From the NCBI GenBank assembly GCA_910583615.1, contig CAJTXP010000078.1:1-8962 (forward strand): 8,962 nucleotides of DNA. The letters run 5' to 3'. The notes beneath the pieces were generated by a model. That model ran no database searches. It had not been told where the DNA came from and worked only from the letters and a program-made list of their open reading frames with translations. A program made the position numbers and the translations under genes. Positions 1-7,066 of the stretch are shown piece after piece (the stretch's first letter is position 1; each line of letters starts with the position of its first letter). This DNA comes from an uncultured Lachnospiraceae bacterium (GTDB lineage: Bacteria > Bacillota > Clostridia > Lachnospirales > Lachnospiraceae).

Positions 1-58
1 GAATGGGTGTAAAGACATTCGGTATTGTTCTTTTCCTTAAGTTAATGACATTGTGCTT
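1..58. other. Non-coding window edge downstream of the membrane regulator
   Basis: This 58-base stretch follows the stop codon (TGA on the minus strand, bases 61-59) of the transmembrane AraC regulator. It contains only a weak GAATG/CATTC inverted repeat (1-5 and 16-20). No convincing terminator with a U-tract and no start of another gene is visible, and the window ends too soon to say what follows. Confidence 0.4.
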
Positions 59-2083
59 TCACATGGTTTTTCGATACTGAGCCGGAGTGATTCCATTCAT
101 TTTTTTGAAAACCCGGTTAAAATGTTCCACATTGTTGTAACCGACCATTTCTGATATTTCATACACTTTAAAACTGGTGGTCTTTAAAAGTTCCCTTGCT
201 TTCTGCATCCGGAGCGCTGTAAGGTAAGTGGAAAAGTTCTCCCCCGTCTCTTTCGTAAAACGGTTGGAAAAATATTTTTCATTCAGCTCCACATACTCCG
301 CCACCTGAGAAAGCGACAGGCCTGCATCCTCGTAGTGATCCGCCAGATATCTTTTTGCACGGATCACTGCGTCTGTCTTTGAAATATTCAGTCTGGACGC
401 CGAATAGTCCATGATCCATGCAAAATAGTTGGGCAGCCACAGTTTCAGGCTTCTGACATCTGCAATTCGCTCCATCTTTTCCATATAGTCGAATTTCTGC
501 CCGAAGACATCCGCAAACCGGGAGTCGTCCATGCTGAAGCGCTCTCCCACCGCCAGAATAACTGCCAGCGCTTCCTGTTTCAGCTCTTCCACCTCCCGGC
601 TCTCAAAACCGGCAAACAGTTTTTCCTTCTCTTCCGCCATATTCTTCTCGTCTGCCGTATACAGGGCATTGGAGAGGCGGCGATAACCTTCCGACAGGAG
701 CAGAAGCTGATCTTCCCTGCCGGCCGTTTCTCCCAGATCTACGACTGCATTGTCTCCGTACAGATGCCGGAGGCATATCTTTCTTCGTATTTCTCCGACC
801 AGTCCTGTAAAAGCTTCCGGGCCGGACGCCTCTCTTCCCACGCACACCCATATGGCTGTATCCAGCTCTTTTGACACCGTTTTTTGAAGCTCTCTGACCA
901 TGCCCGTCACCCGGCTCATATAATCTTCTTCCATGATCCGGTAAAATACAAGAAAAAAACACGGCTTCTCCATATAGGTAATACATCGGGAGGCATAACG
1001 GGGATTCCGCTCGCAGCAGCTTTCTACTCTCGAAGACAGATCCAGGTCCGTATCTCCCTGTCCCCGTTTCTCGATCCAGAAACCCAGTATTGTATAATGA
1101 TCTGCAAAAAATTCCCTGGATGCCCGGCGGACCTCTTCCGGTTCCATTTCATTTTTAATCAGCGCCGCCAGATATTCTTCCGGTTTTTTTCCGGCGCTGT
1201 GAACCCGTTCTTCATATTCCTCAATCAGTGCACGGAGCCTGCGCACCATGGCGTTGAACTGATGGATCATGCTCCGTATCTCGTACTGGCCGGAAGGTTC
1301 GATATGCACATCCAGGTGCCCTTCCTCCACCAGCCTTAAACCGCCGCTGATCTCCTCCACCGGTCTTACAATACTGTGCAGAAAATATCTGGAATAATAT
1401 CCAGCCAGAGCCAGAATCATGACCGCCGCCGCCAGCACCAGCAGCGCCGTATGCCAGTACCCCCGGGGCAAATCCCGTGTTTTTATGTAGCTTTCCACAT
1501 ACCAGACCGTATCGTTCAGTTCCAGGGGCGTACGCACGCAGGTATAGCCTGCGCCTGTATATTCGCCGCCATCCTGCGTGGAAAATACCAGCCCTCCTTC
1601 CTGATCCCGGATCATGGTAATGCCAAGACGGTTCTTTCCATTCAGATAATTCCGGTTGTATTCCCGGATCCGGTCCGCTGCACCTGTGGACTGATAAAAA
1701 GCCACCATCTCGATCTTCTGAGAACGGTCTGTCCGCACATCCGGCGCCAGATTGCCCGCCTGTTCCAGCCTCTGCTCATATTCATATCTCAGGTTCCCGT
1801 CGTAAGTATCCGTGCCGGCCGCATAGGCAAGGATCTCATTGTCATTGGTATAGATCAGATGCGACAGCCGCATGGACATAACGTCAATATCGGACTTCAG
1901 TTCTGCCATCACGGTCTCCTGTGCCTGCCTCACATTCTCCAGCGCCTGCTGCCTGAACTGCCGGTTCAGCACAAGAAGCGCGATGCTTAAGACTGCCAGG
2001 ATCGGAATCACGATAAAGAGCAGAAACAAAAGATAATATACTGTTTTTAACGGGAGCTTTTTGATCTTCTGCAGCTGATGCAT
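59..2083 (-). CDS. Transmembrane AraC-family regulator with HAMP domain (YesN/YesS-like one-component sensor)
   Basis: The gene encodes a 674-residue membrane-bound transcription regulator that probably senses an extracellular ligand and controls sugar genes. The first membrane segment is at about residues 14-40, followed by an extracellular region at 41-210 with no Cys-rich or solute-binding signature. The second membrane segment is at about 211-231. A HAMP linker spans 232-286 (RPVEEISGGL, then a second amphipathic helix). Residues about 330-452 resemble the degenerate GGDEF-like domain seen in CdaR/YesN-type regulators, an inference from layout (ending in DNAVVDLGE). A two-HTH AraC domain occupies about 570-672, with the family signature GYNNVEHFNRVFKK then GITPAQYR. 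There is no histidine-kinase domain, so sensing and DNA binding lie in one chain. The start is supported by AAGGAGG ten bases upstream. It has its own promoter and follows the transporter on the same strand. Such regulators often accompany ABC sugar importers, so a symporter neighbour is less usual. Its target is unknown. Confidence 0.9.
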   Translation of the reverse strand: MHQLQKIKKLPLKTVYYLLFLLFIVIPILAVLSIALLVLNRQFRQQALENVRQAQETVMAELKSDIDVMSMRLSHLIYTNDNEILAYAAGTDTYDGNLRYEYEQRLEQAGNLAPDVRTDRSQKIEMVAFYQSTGAADRIREYNRNYLNGKNRLGITMIRDQEGGLVFSTQDGGEYTGAGYTCVRTPLELNDTVWYVESYIKTRDLPRGYWHTALLVLAAAVMILALAGYYSRYFLHSIVRPVEEISGGLRLVEEGHLDVHIEPSGQYEIRSMIHQFNAMVRRLRALIEEYEERVHSAGKKPEEYLAALIKNEMEPEEVRRASREFFADHYTILGFWIEKRGQGDTDLDLSSRVESCCERNPRYASRCITYMEKPCFFLVFYRIMEEDYMSRVTGMVRELQKTVSKELDTAIWVCVGREASGPEAFTGLVGEIRRKICLRHLYGDNAVVDLGETAGREDQLLLLSEGYRRLSNALYTADEKNMAEEKEKLFAGFESREVEELKQEALAVILAVGERFSMDDSRFADVFGQKFDYMEKMERIADVRSLKLWLPNYFAWIMDYSASRLNISKTDAVIRAKRYLADHYEDAGLSLSQVAEYVELNEKYFSNRFTKETGENFSTYLTALRMQKARELLKTTSFKVYEISEMVGYNNVEHFNRVFKKMNGITPAQYRKTM

Positions 2084-2137
2084 ATGTCCGTTGCCTCCTT
2101 TTCCTTTGTTGCCGCGCCGCTGATAATACCTGATACT

Positions 2138-2166
2138 AATATATCATTCTTTTTGTTATATTCCAA
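2138..2166 (-). promoter_or_regulatory. Predicted sigma-A promoter of the transmembrane regulator
   Basis: On the minus strand the -35 box is TTGGAA (2166-2161), followed by a 17-base spacer and the -10 box TATATT (2143-2138). A TG one base before the -10 box makes it an extended -10. The predicted start is near 2131, giving a leader of about 48 bases. This suggests the regulator can be transcribed independently of lacZ and the transporter. Confidence 0.6.
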
Positions 2167-2180
2167 CGACTTTGAATATA

Positions 2181-2210
2181 TTTGATGACGCAAACGGCTT
2201 TGACGTCAAA
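2181..2210. repeat. Two tandem dyad elements upstream of the regulator promoter (candidate operator)
   Basis: Bases 2199-2210 form a perfect 12-bp palindrome, TTTGACGTCAAA. Next to it, 2181-2194 reads TTTGATGACGCAAA, an imperfect dyad with the same TTTG...CAAA ends. The dyad centres are 17 bp apart and lie about 50-75 bp before the predicted transcription start of the transmembrane regulator. The region can also fold as a hairpin (TGACGCAAA with TTTGACGTCA, one bulge, CGGC loop). The symmetry is seen directly; an operator role is inferred. Confidence 0.4.
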
Positions 2211-2255
2211 ATCCGATTGCTGCTGACATTTTTTTCTGTCAGCAGCAATCGGATT
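2210..2255 (-). terminator. Perfect 19-bp hairpin after the transporter gene, probable terminator
   Basis: The left arm (2210-2228, AATCCGATTGCTGCTGACA) and right arm (2237-2255) are perfectly complementary over 19 bp around an 8-base loop. The hairpin begins five bases after the transporter stop codon. On the minus strand it is followed by only a short TTTT, so it is not a textbook intrinsic terminator. It most likely ends the lacZ-transporter transcript or protects its 3' end. The opposite strand has the T-run in the loop, not after the stem. Confidence 0.6.
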
Positions 2256-2260
2256 CTGCT

Positions 2261-3649
2261 TTAATATGCTGTATGAATGTCTCTTCCCATCTCCTGCTTC
2301 AGCTTCGCGTTGGTCTCCTCCACGTTCATTCTGGAAAGTATGAATGTAATCACCAGATTTATGAGCATCGGAACCCAGAGATACATAAAGTAGAGCATAC
2401 GGATACAGGATTCCGGCTGTACAGCCAGTGTGCCCTCAAACCCGCTGGCGGCCAGCATCCATCCTGCAATGGCAGTTCCCAGACCGCCGCCCAGCTTTAC
2501 GCCCAGAGAGGTACAGGAATACATGGTCCCGTCCACCCGTTTCTGCTTCGTCAGATACGTATATTCGGAACAGGACGCGATGACTGCGTTCATGTCCCCC
2601 TGCCAGGGACCCTGTCCAAGAGCAGCGACTCCGGTAAAGAGCAGCATCAGCGGAATACTCCCCATATATCCTGCCACCACCACCATGGCGCGTCCAAAAG
2701 TACCCAGCATATAACCTCTCAGGTTCAGCCTGTACATTCCTTTCCATCTGGTCACCAGCGCAGGCGTCGCCACCAGCGCTGCAATCAGCGGAATATTGAC
2801 GGCCCAGGAAAACACCCCGAACAGATTCTCGTTTTTCAGCACATAAGTCATATAGTAGATGCCCATGTTGATCATGGCGCCGTACACCTGCTGCAAAATG
2901 TAGACTCCGCAGATCATCAGATAAAACCGGTTGGCCAAAAGAAGCTTTGCCGCCGTGGCCAGTCCGTATTTCTCCTCCGCTTTCGTCTCCGCTCCCTCCG
3001 ATGACTCGTTCAGTTCCTCTTCCGGAAGCTCTTTCACCGACAGTGCGGACACCGTATTGACCAGCAGGCCGATCAGAGAATAGATGATGGCTACCGTCCG
3101 CCACGCTGCAGCGCCGCCGCCGAAATACGCCACCGCTCCTATGGTAACGGACTGGATCAGAAGGCTGGTGCCAAATGCAAAGATAAACCGGCAGGAACCC
3201 ATCTGCACACGCTCTTTGCTGTTTTTGGTCACAAGAGCGGTCAGCGCCGAATAGGCAATGTTGTTTGCCGTATAAAACACGGCGTTTAACAGGGTATAGG
3301 CGATAAAAAACCATGCGTACTGAGCGGTCGTCCCCAGATCCACAGGGATCGCAAAGATGGCCGCCAGCGTCACCGCACAGCCGATATACGCATAGAGCAT
3401 CCACGGTCTTGCCTTTCCAAGCCTGGTCTTTGTCCGGTCGATCATGGCTCCGAAGAAAATATCCGTGATCCCGTCAAAAAATTTGGACGCGGCGATCAGA
3501 GAACCCACGATCCCCGGGTTCAGCCCTATGGTGTTGGTCAGATAGATCATGACAAAAGAGGACAGGAATGCATATACCACATTTCCAGCGATATCTCCGG
3601 AACCATATCCCACTTTATTGTACCATTTTAAATATGTTTTTTCCTGCAT
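2261..3649 (-). CDS. GPH-family (glycoside-pentoside-hexuronide) sugar:cation symporter, probable galactoside importer
   Basis: The product is a 462-residue integral membrane transporter of the major facilitator superfamily with about 12 hydrophobic segments. The GPH/MelB signature lies at about residues 59-84: DGITD, then DRTKTRLGKARPWML. Asp59 and Asp63 match the position of the cation-site aspartates of MelB (Asp55 and Asp59) by pattern, not by alignment. The length matches MelB-type permeases, and there is no C-terminal EIIA-like domain as found in LacS. The chosen start (ATG at 3649) has GAAGGGAG about 10 bases upstream. An in-frame ATG at 3727 would add 26 polar residues but lacks a convincing ribosome site. 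The gene follows lacZ with a 113-base gap on the same strand, so lactose or another beta-galactoside is the likely substrate. Substrate and coupling ion cannot be read from sequence alone. Confidence 0.9.
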   Translation of the reverse strand: MQEKTYLKWYNKVGYGSGDIAGNVVYAFLSSFVMIYLTNTIGLNPGIVGSLIAASKFFDGITDIFFGAMIDRTKTRLGKARPWMLYAYIGCAVTLAAIFAIPVDLGTTAQYAWFFIAYTLLNAVFYTANNIAYSALTALVTKNSKERVQMGSCRFIFAFGTSLLIQSVTIGAVAYFGGGAAAWRTVAIIYSLIGLLVNTVSALSVKELPEEELNESSEGAETKAEEKYGLATAAKLLLANRFYLMICGVYILQQVYGAMINMGIYYMTYVLKNENLFGVFSWAVNIPLIAALVATPALVTRWKGMYRLNLRGYMLGTFGRAMVVVAGYMGSIPLMLLFTGVAALGQGPWQGDMNAVIASCSEYTYLTKQKRVDGTMYSCTSLGVKLGGGLGTAIAGWMLAASGFEGTLAVQPESCIRMLYFMYLWVPMLINLVITFILSRMNVEETNAKLKQEMGRDIHTAY

Positions 3650-3762
3650 AAAAAACAGACTCCCTTCTTTATTCTTTTTTATACAATTCCGCGGCGGATC
3701 CGGGCATCTGTTCCGGATCTTCTGCATGCATCAGACCCCCGGAGCAGCGGATGATTGTTTTT
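3650..3762 (-). promoter_or_regulatory. lacZ-transporter intercistronic gap with a 7-bp hairpin
   Basis: The gap contains an inverted repeat, GATCCGG (3697-3703) and CCGGATC (3713-3719), with a 9-base loop. No U-tract follows on the minus strand, so it is unlikely to be a strong terminator. It could be an mRNA processing or stabilising element between the two cistrons. The transporter ribosome site (GAAGGGAG) lies downstream of it. No separate promoter was convincing here, so co-transcription with lacZ is the simplest reading. Confidence 0.35.
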
Positions 3763-6700
3763 TCAGTTCTTTCTGAATGGCACAAGCTTTATGCAAAATG
3801 TAAAGTTTTCTTCATCAAACCGGCAGCGGTCAGGGACCTTCGGCCCGCAGCTGTTGGATCCGATGCCGTTCTGGGCATAGTCCAGACAGAGTACAGTGCT
3901 GCCGGAAGGCTCCAGTTCATGGTGATGCGTCTTTTTCTCCAGCTCCTCCTGAGTGTAAACGGAAGCATTGAAGGAGAAGGTCTGTTCCGAAACGGCAGCC
4001 AGGCCGGAATTCTCGTCTGAAAGCTGTACATAATCGCAGCCCATATGGCTTCCGTTCTCCTGAGGACGGATATAGTCCTCATGCAGTCCGGCCACATCGG
4101 TACGATACCGCCCATAGCAGGATGCCTGATGCTTGTCCGCATAGCTTTCGTACGGCCCCATACCGCAGTAGGTCACCTGTCGAAGCCTCTCGTCAAGAAA
4201 CAGACGAAGTCCGAATCTTGGAAGCTCCGGAAATTCCGCGTTTCTCTGCACATGCAGGATCATATGGATTCCACCCATACCGTCGACGACCCAGACGGCC
4301 TCCACATCCATCATACGCTGAACTGTGGCTGCTGACAGGGACATGCTGCTTACGATCTCCACGGATGCCCCCACCCGGCGGACACGGGTCGTATAAGCCC
4401 TTGCATATGCTCTGTCATACTGCGCCCGTTTCCATTCCTGTTTCACATACATGTCATTATCCGTGGGCGCACGCCAGATATTCAGTTCCATGGGCCGGTC
4501 CAGATACGCCCTGCCTTCATGGCGGATACTGGAAAAAAGCCCGGTTCTTTTATCATATACATATACAAAATTTTGCCCGTTCAGGATCACCGACTGATCC
4601 GTTTCCTCTGTTTCCACGGAAAGCGCATCCGAAGCTGACGACGCTTCCGTCCGTTTCAGAAATTTTAAGACCGTCTGGTTTCTGTTATCTTCTGTCTGAA
4701 GCCGGATCTCCTCATAACCGAGCACATATCCTGCCGGAATCAGCGCTTCCTCATTTTTCTGATAATAAAACAGTTTCAGATACGACCTGCCCCATTGGGG
4801 AATGTTGATCTTAAGCGGAATACATCCGGTCCGTCCCGGTTCCGCCGGGACTGCCGGAAGCACTCCCTTTTCCTTACAGACCCCGTCGCAGCTGACCTCA
4901 TAACGGATCTCCACGCAGTCCTTAAGATTCGTAAAATCCATCTGGTTCCGAACTGTAAGCGTGCAGGTCTCCTGCTCAAAAGAAACCACCCGTACCGGAC
5001 GGTATACGTTCCGGTACTCCAGAAGCCCTGTATGGGGCGTCCGGTCCGGATACACCAGGCCGTCCATGCAGAAATTCCCGTCGTGAATCACTTCCCCATG
5101 GTCTCCGCCGTAGCGCCAGATCGTCTTTCCTTCCAGCGTCTCTCCATGGGAGACGGCATGATCGCACCATTCCCATACAAATCCGCCGCACATCCTCTCA
5201 TGTTTCTGAAACAGTTCAAAATAATCTTCCAGATCTCCCGGGCCGTTTCCCATGGAATGGCAGTATTCGCAGAGAAGAAGCGGCTTATCCTCTCCCCTGG
5301 CCAGGTATTCTTCGATCTCTTCAAATGCCGGATACATCCTGCTGTACAGATCCAGACAGGAGTAGTCATACGTTTTCCCGCCGTTTCTGTATCTGGCGCT
5401 TTCATAATGGGTCAGCCGGGACGGATCCCTCTCTTTTGTCCACTTGAGCGCCCGTTCAAAATTGCAGCCGTAAGCGCTCTCATTTCCCATCGACCAGATG
5501 ACGATACATGGACGGTTTTTGTCCCGTTCCACCATGAGCCTTACCCGATCCAGGATCGGCTCCTCCCACATCGGGTTATCTGCAATGGGACCGTTCCACC
5601 GGTCAAATTTATTCGCGTCGCTGTTATCCCTGTGATAGATTTCCACCGGCCCGTGACTTTCCACATCCGCCTCATCCACGACGAGAAAGCCGTACCGGTC
5701 ACAGAGTTCAAGAAACACCGGCGCATTGGGATAATGACTGGCCCGGACGGCATTGATATTATGCCGCTTCATCAGGGTCAGATCCTCCATCATCTGCGCT
5801 GTACTGACCACAGGCCCCGTGACGGGATCTGAGTCATGGCGGTTAACGCCCCGGAAAATAATCGGTTTACCGTTAAAACAGACCATATGATCCACGATCT
5901 CGATCTGTCTGAGCCCCACATGGTCCACGATCACCTCCAAATCCGTATCCAGTACCAGTGTGTAGAGATACGGCGCCTCGGTATTCCACAGAACCGGATC
6001 CTTGATCTGAAGCAGAAGCTCCTCTCCTTCCCGGCACAGGGCCTGATCCACCAGCTTCCCTTCTGCGTCATAGAGGGCCGCCGCCGTCATAACCGCTTCC
6101 TGAAAATACTGAAACTGAATGGACACAGCCGCAGTCTTTTCCTGGATATCCGTCCGGATCCGGTAATCCCTCACCGCCTGTATGGGACGTTTCAGCAGAT
6201 ATACATCCCGGAAAATGCCGCTCGTCCGGAATTTGTCCTGGTCTTCCAGATAGCTTCCGTCGCACCATTTCAACACCAGTACCGCCAGCCGGTTTTTCCC
6301 CTCCCGGATCAAACCGCTCACGTCAAATTCACTGGTGCAGTGGGACACCTGGCTGTACCCCACATAGCTCCCATTAAGCCACACATAAAAACAGGAATCC
6401 ACGCCTTCAAAATTCAGATGCGCCATCGGCGCCGCCTGATCCTTTTTATAGACAAACTCATGTACATAAGCCCCGCAGGGATTATCCTGCGGCACATAAG
6501 GCGGATCAAAAGGAAATGGGTATCGGATATTGGTATACTGATGAGAATCATATCCCGCCATCTGCCATACGCCGGGAACGCTGATTCCGTCATAGGACGA
6601 AACATCAAAATCCATCTCATAAAATGCATCCTTAAGGTCATAGATACTGTTGTAATACTGGAAGCTCCATCTTCCATTCAACAGCTGCAGACGGTCCGAA

Positions 6701-6819
6701 TCCTCTCTGTGCTCCACAAGAGTGTCCATCCGCACGGATGCCGGAATGTAATATGCTCTTGCCGGCATGGTGTTCTCATGGAGCACGTTCAGATTCTCAT
6801 AATATCGTGGTACAATCAT
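3763..6819 (-). CDS. lacZ: Beta-galactosidase, glycoside hydrolase family 2 (LacZ/EbgA type)
   Basis: This 1018-residue cytoplasmic enzyme hydrolyses terminal beta-D-galactose from lactose and related galactosides. The usual large-LacZ domain order is present: sugar-binding beta-sandwich (about 45-210), Ig-like domain (215-308), TIM barrel (310-605), a further beta domain (615-700) and the C-terminal Bgal small-chain domain (about 743-1012). The acid/base is Glu447 in MGNES and the nucleophile is Glu518 in LLCEY. Other landmarks are GVNRHDSDP (324-332), RASHYPN (359-365), DEADVESHG (382-390) and WRAPTDNDM (782-790). Residues matching the E. coli sodium site are Asp195, Phe583 and Asp586, the last replacing Asn604. 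The region matching E. coli Trp999 reads GSNSCGP, so that Trp is absent, as in EbgA-like enzymes. GAGGAGG about 7 bases upstream fixes the start. There is no signal peptide. The gene is intact and heads an operon with the sugar symporter. Confidence 0.97.
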   Translation of the reverse strand: MIVPRYYENLNVLHENTMPARAYYIPASVRMDTLVEHREDSDRLQLLNGRWSFQYYNSIYDLKDAFYEMDFDVSSYDGISVPGVWQMAGYDSHQYTNIRYPFPFDPPYVPQDNPCGAYVHEFVYKKDQAAPMAHLNFEGVDSCFYVWLNGSYVGYSQVSHCTSEFDVSGLIREGKNRLAVLVLKWCDGSYLEDQDKFRTSGIFRDVYLLKRPIQAVRDYRIRTDIQEKTAAVSIQFQYFQEAVMTAAALYDAEGKLVDQALCREGEELLLQIKDPVLWNTEAPYLYTLVLDTDLEVIVDHVGLRQIEIVDHMVCFNGKPIIFRGVNRHDSDPVTGPVVSTAQMMEDLTLMKRHNINAVRASHYPNAPVFLELCDRYGFLVVDEADVESHGPVEIYHRDNSDANKFDRWNGPIADNPMWEEPILDRVRLMVERDKNRPCIVIWSMGNESAYGCNFERALKWTKERDPSRLTHYESARYRNGGKTYDYSCLDLYSRMYPAFEEIEEYLARGEDKPLLLCEYCHSMGNGPGDLEDYFELFQKHERMCGGFVWEWCDHAVSHGETLEGKTIWRYGGDHGEVIHDGNFCMDGLVYPDRTPHTGLLEYRNVYRPVRVVSFEQETCTLTVRNQMDFTNLKDCVEIRYEVSCDGVCKEKGVLPAVPAEPGRTGCIPLKINIPQWGRSYLKLFYYQKNEEALIPAGYVLGYEEIRLQTEDNRNQTVLKFLKRTEASSASDALSVETEETDQSVILNGQNFVYVYDKRTGLFSSIRHEGRAYLDRPMELNIWRAPTDNDMYVKQEWKRAQYDRAYARAYTTRVRRVGASVEIVSSMSLSAATVQRMMDVEAVWVVDGMGGIHMILHVQRNAEFPELPRFGLRLFLDERLRQVTYCGMGPYESYADKHQASCYGRYRTDVAGLHEDYIRPQENGSHMGCDYVQLSDENSGLAAVSEQTFSFNASVYTQEELEKKTHHHELEPSGSTVLCLDYAQNGIGSNSCGPKVPDRCRFDEENFTFCIKLVPFRKN

Positions 6820-6842
6820 GTGATAACCTCCTCATTTGTCAT
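6816..6842 (-). CDS. Possible 8-residue leader peptide overlapping the lacZ start
   Basis: On the minus strand, ATG at 6842 opens an 8-codon frame (MTNEEVIT) whose TGA stop overlaps the lacZ ATG as ATGA. An AAGGAG lies 11 bases upstream of this ATG. The lacZ ribosome site GAGGAGG lies inside the mini-frame. Translational coupling to lacZ is possible. However, short frames like this arise by chance in A-rich leaders, and no conservation can be assessed here. Confidence 0.2.
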   Translation of the reverse strand: MTNEEVIT

Positions 6843-6876
6843 TTTGCACGTCTCTCCTTCTCTCTTCTGTCATTTT
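6837..6876 (-). repeat. Direct repeat AAAATGACA in the lacZ leader
   Basis: The minus-strand nonamer AAAATGACA occurs at 6876-6868 and again at 6845-6837, 31 bases apart (about three helical turns). Both copies lie in the predicted lacZ 5' leader, between the promoter and the ribosome site. They could be a protein-binding pair or simply A-rich coincidence. Confidence 0.3.
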
Positions 6877-6904
6877 ATATGTCCGTGTTCTCTTTCTGTC
6901 TGTA

Positions 6905-6933
6905 ATTATAGCCATACTGCACAAAAACGTCCA
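6905..6933 (-). promoter_or_regulatory. Predicted sigma-A promoter of the lacZ operon
   Basis: On the minus strand a perfect -10 box TATAAT (6910-6905) is preceded by 17 bases and a -35 box TGGACG (6933-6928, four of six consensus bases). The predicted start is near 6898, giving a leader of about 79 bases. The weak -35 box suits an activated promoter. The spacer contains one TGCACAAAA copy (plus-strand 6918-6926), and the -35 box lies within a perfect palindrome. Confidence 0.65.
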
Positions 6934-6938
6934 TGGAC
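6929..6938. promoter_or_regulatory. Perfect palindrome GTCCATGGAC over the lacZ -35 box
   Basis: The 10-bp sequence GTCCATGGAC equals its own reverse complement and overlaps the lacZ -35 box (6928-6933). It continues into a second, odd-centred dyad, TGGACTCCA (6934-6942), that fills the gap to the regulator -35 box. A protein bound here could affect both promoters. The role is inferred. Confidence 0.35.
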
Positions 6939-6943
6939 TCCAT

Positions 6944-6972
6944 TAGACAAAACCTGCACAAAATGATACAAT
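6944..6972 (+). promoter_or_regulatory. Predicted sigma-A promoter of the soluble AraC regulator
   Basis: The -35 box TAGACA (6944-6949) is followed by 17 bases and the -10 box TACAAT (6967-6972), extended by TG at 6964-6965. The predicted start is near 6979, giving a leader of about 88 bases that carries a small CCGGT/ACCGG hairpin (7027-7039). It is back-to-back with the lacZ promoter, with 10 bp between the two -35 boxes. Confidence 0.65.
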
Positions 6973-7066
6973 ATAGTCAATTATCTTCCGAAAAACGCCG
7001 CACAACGCAGGATGCAGCACAACTGTCCGGTCAAACCGGCCTGCTGCCGACCGAAAGGAGAACCGC

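Larger units (their letters stand above)
6919..7022 (+). repeat. Four same-direction GCACAA motifs across the divergent control region
   Basis: GCACAA occurs on the plus strand at 6919-6924, 6956-6961, 7000-7005 and 7017-7022. The first two copies are part of a longer identical nonamer, TGCACAAAA (6918-6926 and 6955-6963). The first sits in the spacer of the lacZ promoter and the second in the spacer of the regulator promoter. AraC-family proteins commonly bind direct repeats, so these are candidate sites for the adjacent AraC regulator. Binding is inferred. Confidence 0.4.

Noticed and set aside
2436..3404. Second long minus-strand frame inside the transporter gene
   Set aside because: It is an out-of-frame reading of the GPH transporter. 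Its product is rich in Arg, Gly and Cys with no membrane pattern and no start signal.
3697..3719. Intercistronic hairpin considered as an operon terminator
   Set aside because: The stem is only 7 bp and no U-tract follows on the transcribed strand, so it is unlikely to separate lacZ from the transporter.
3650..3727. Longer start of the transporter at 3727
   Set aside because: The extra 26 residues are polar and unlike the family N-terminus. The ATG at 3649 has a much better ribosome site and gives the usual MelB-like length.
4795..6966. Two long plus-strand open frames (4795-5832 and 5836-6966) opposite lacZ
   Set aside because: They lie antisense to an intact, clearly recognisable beta-galactosidase. 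Their translations have no recognisable domain, and frames of this length are a common by-product of codon bias on the opposite strand.
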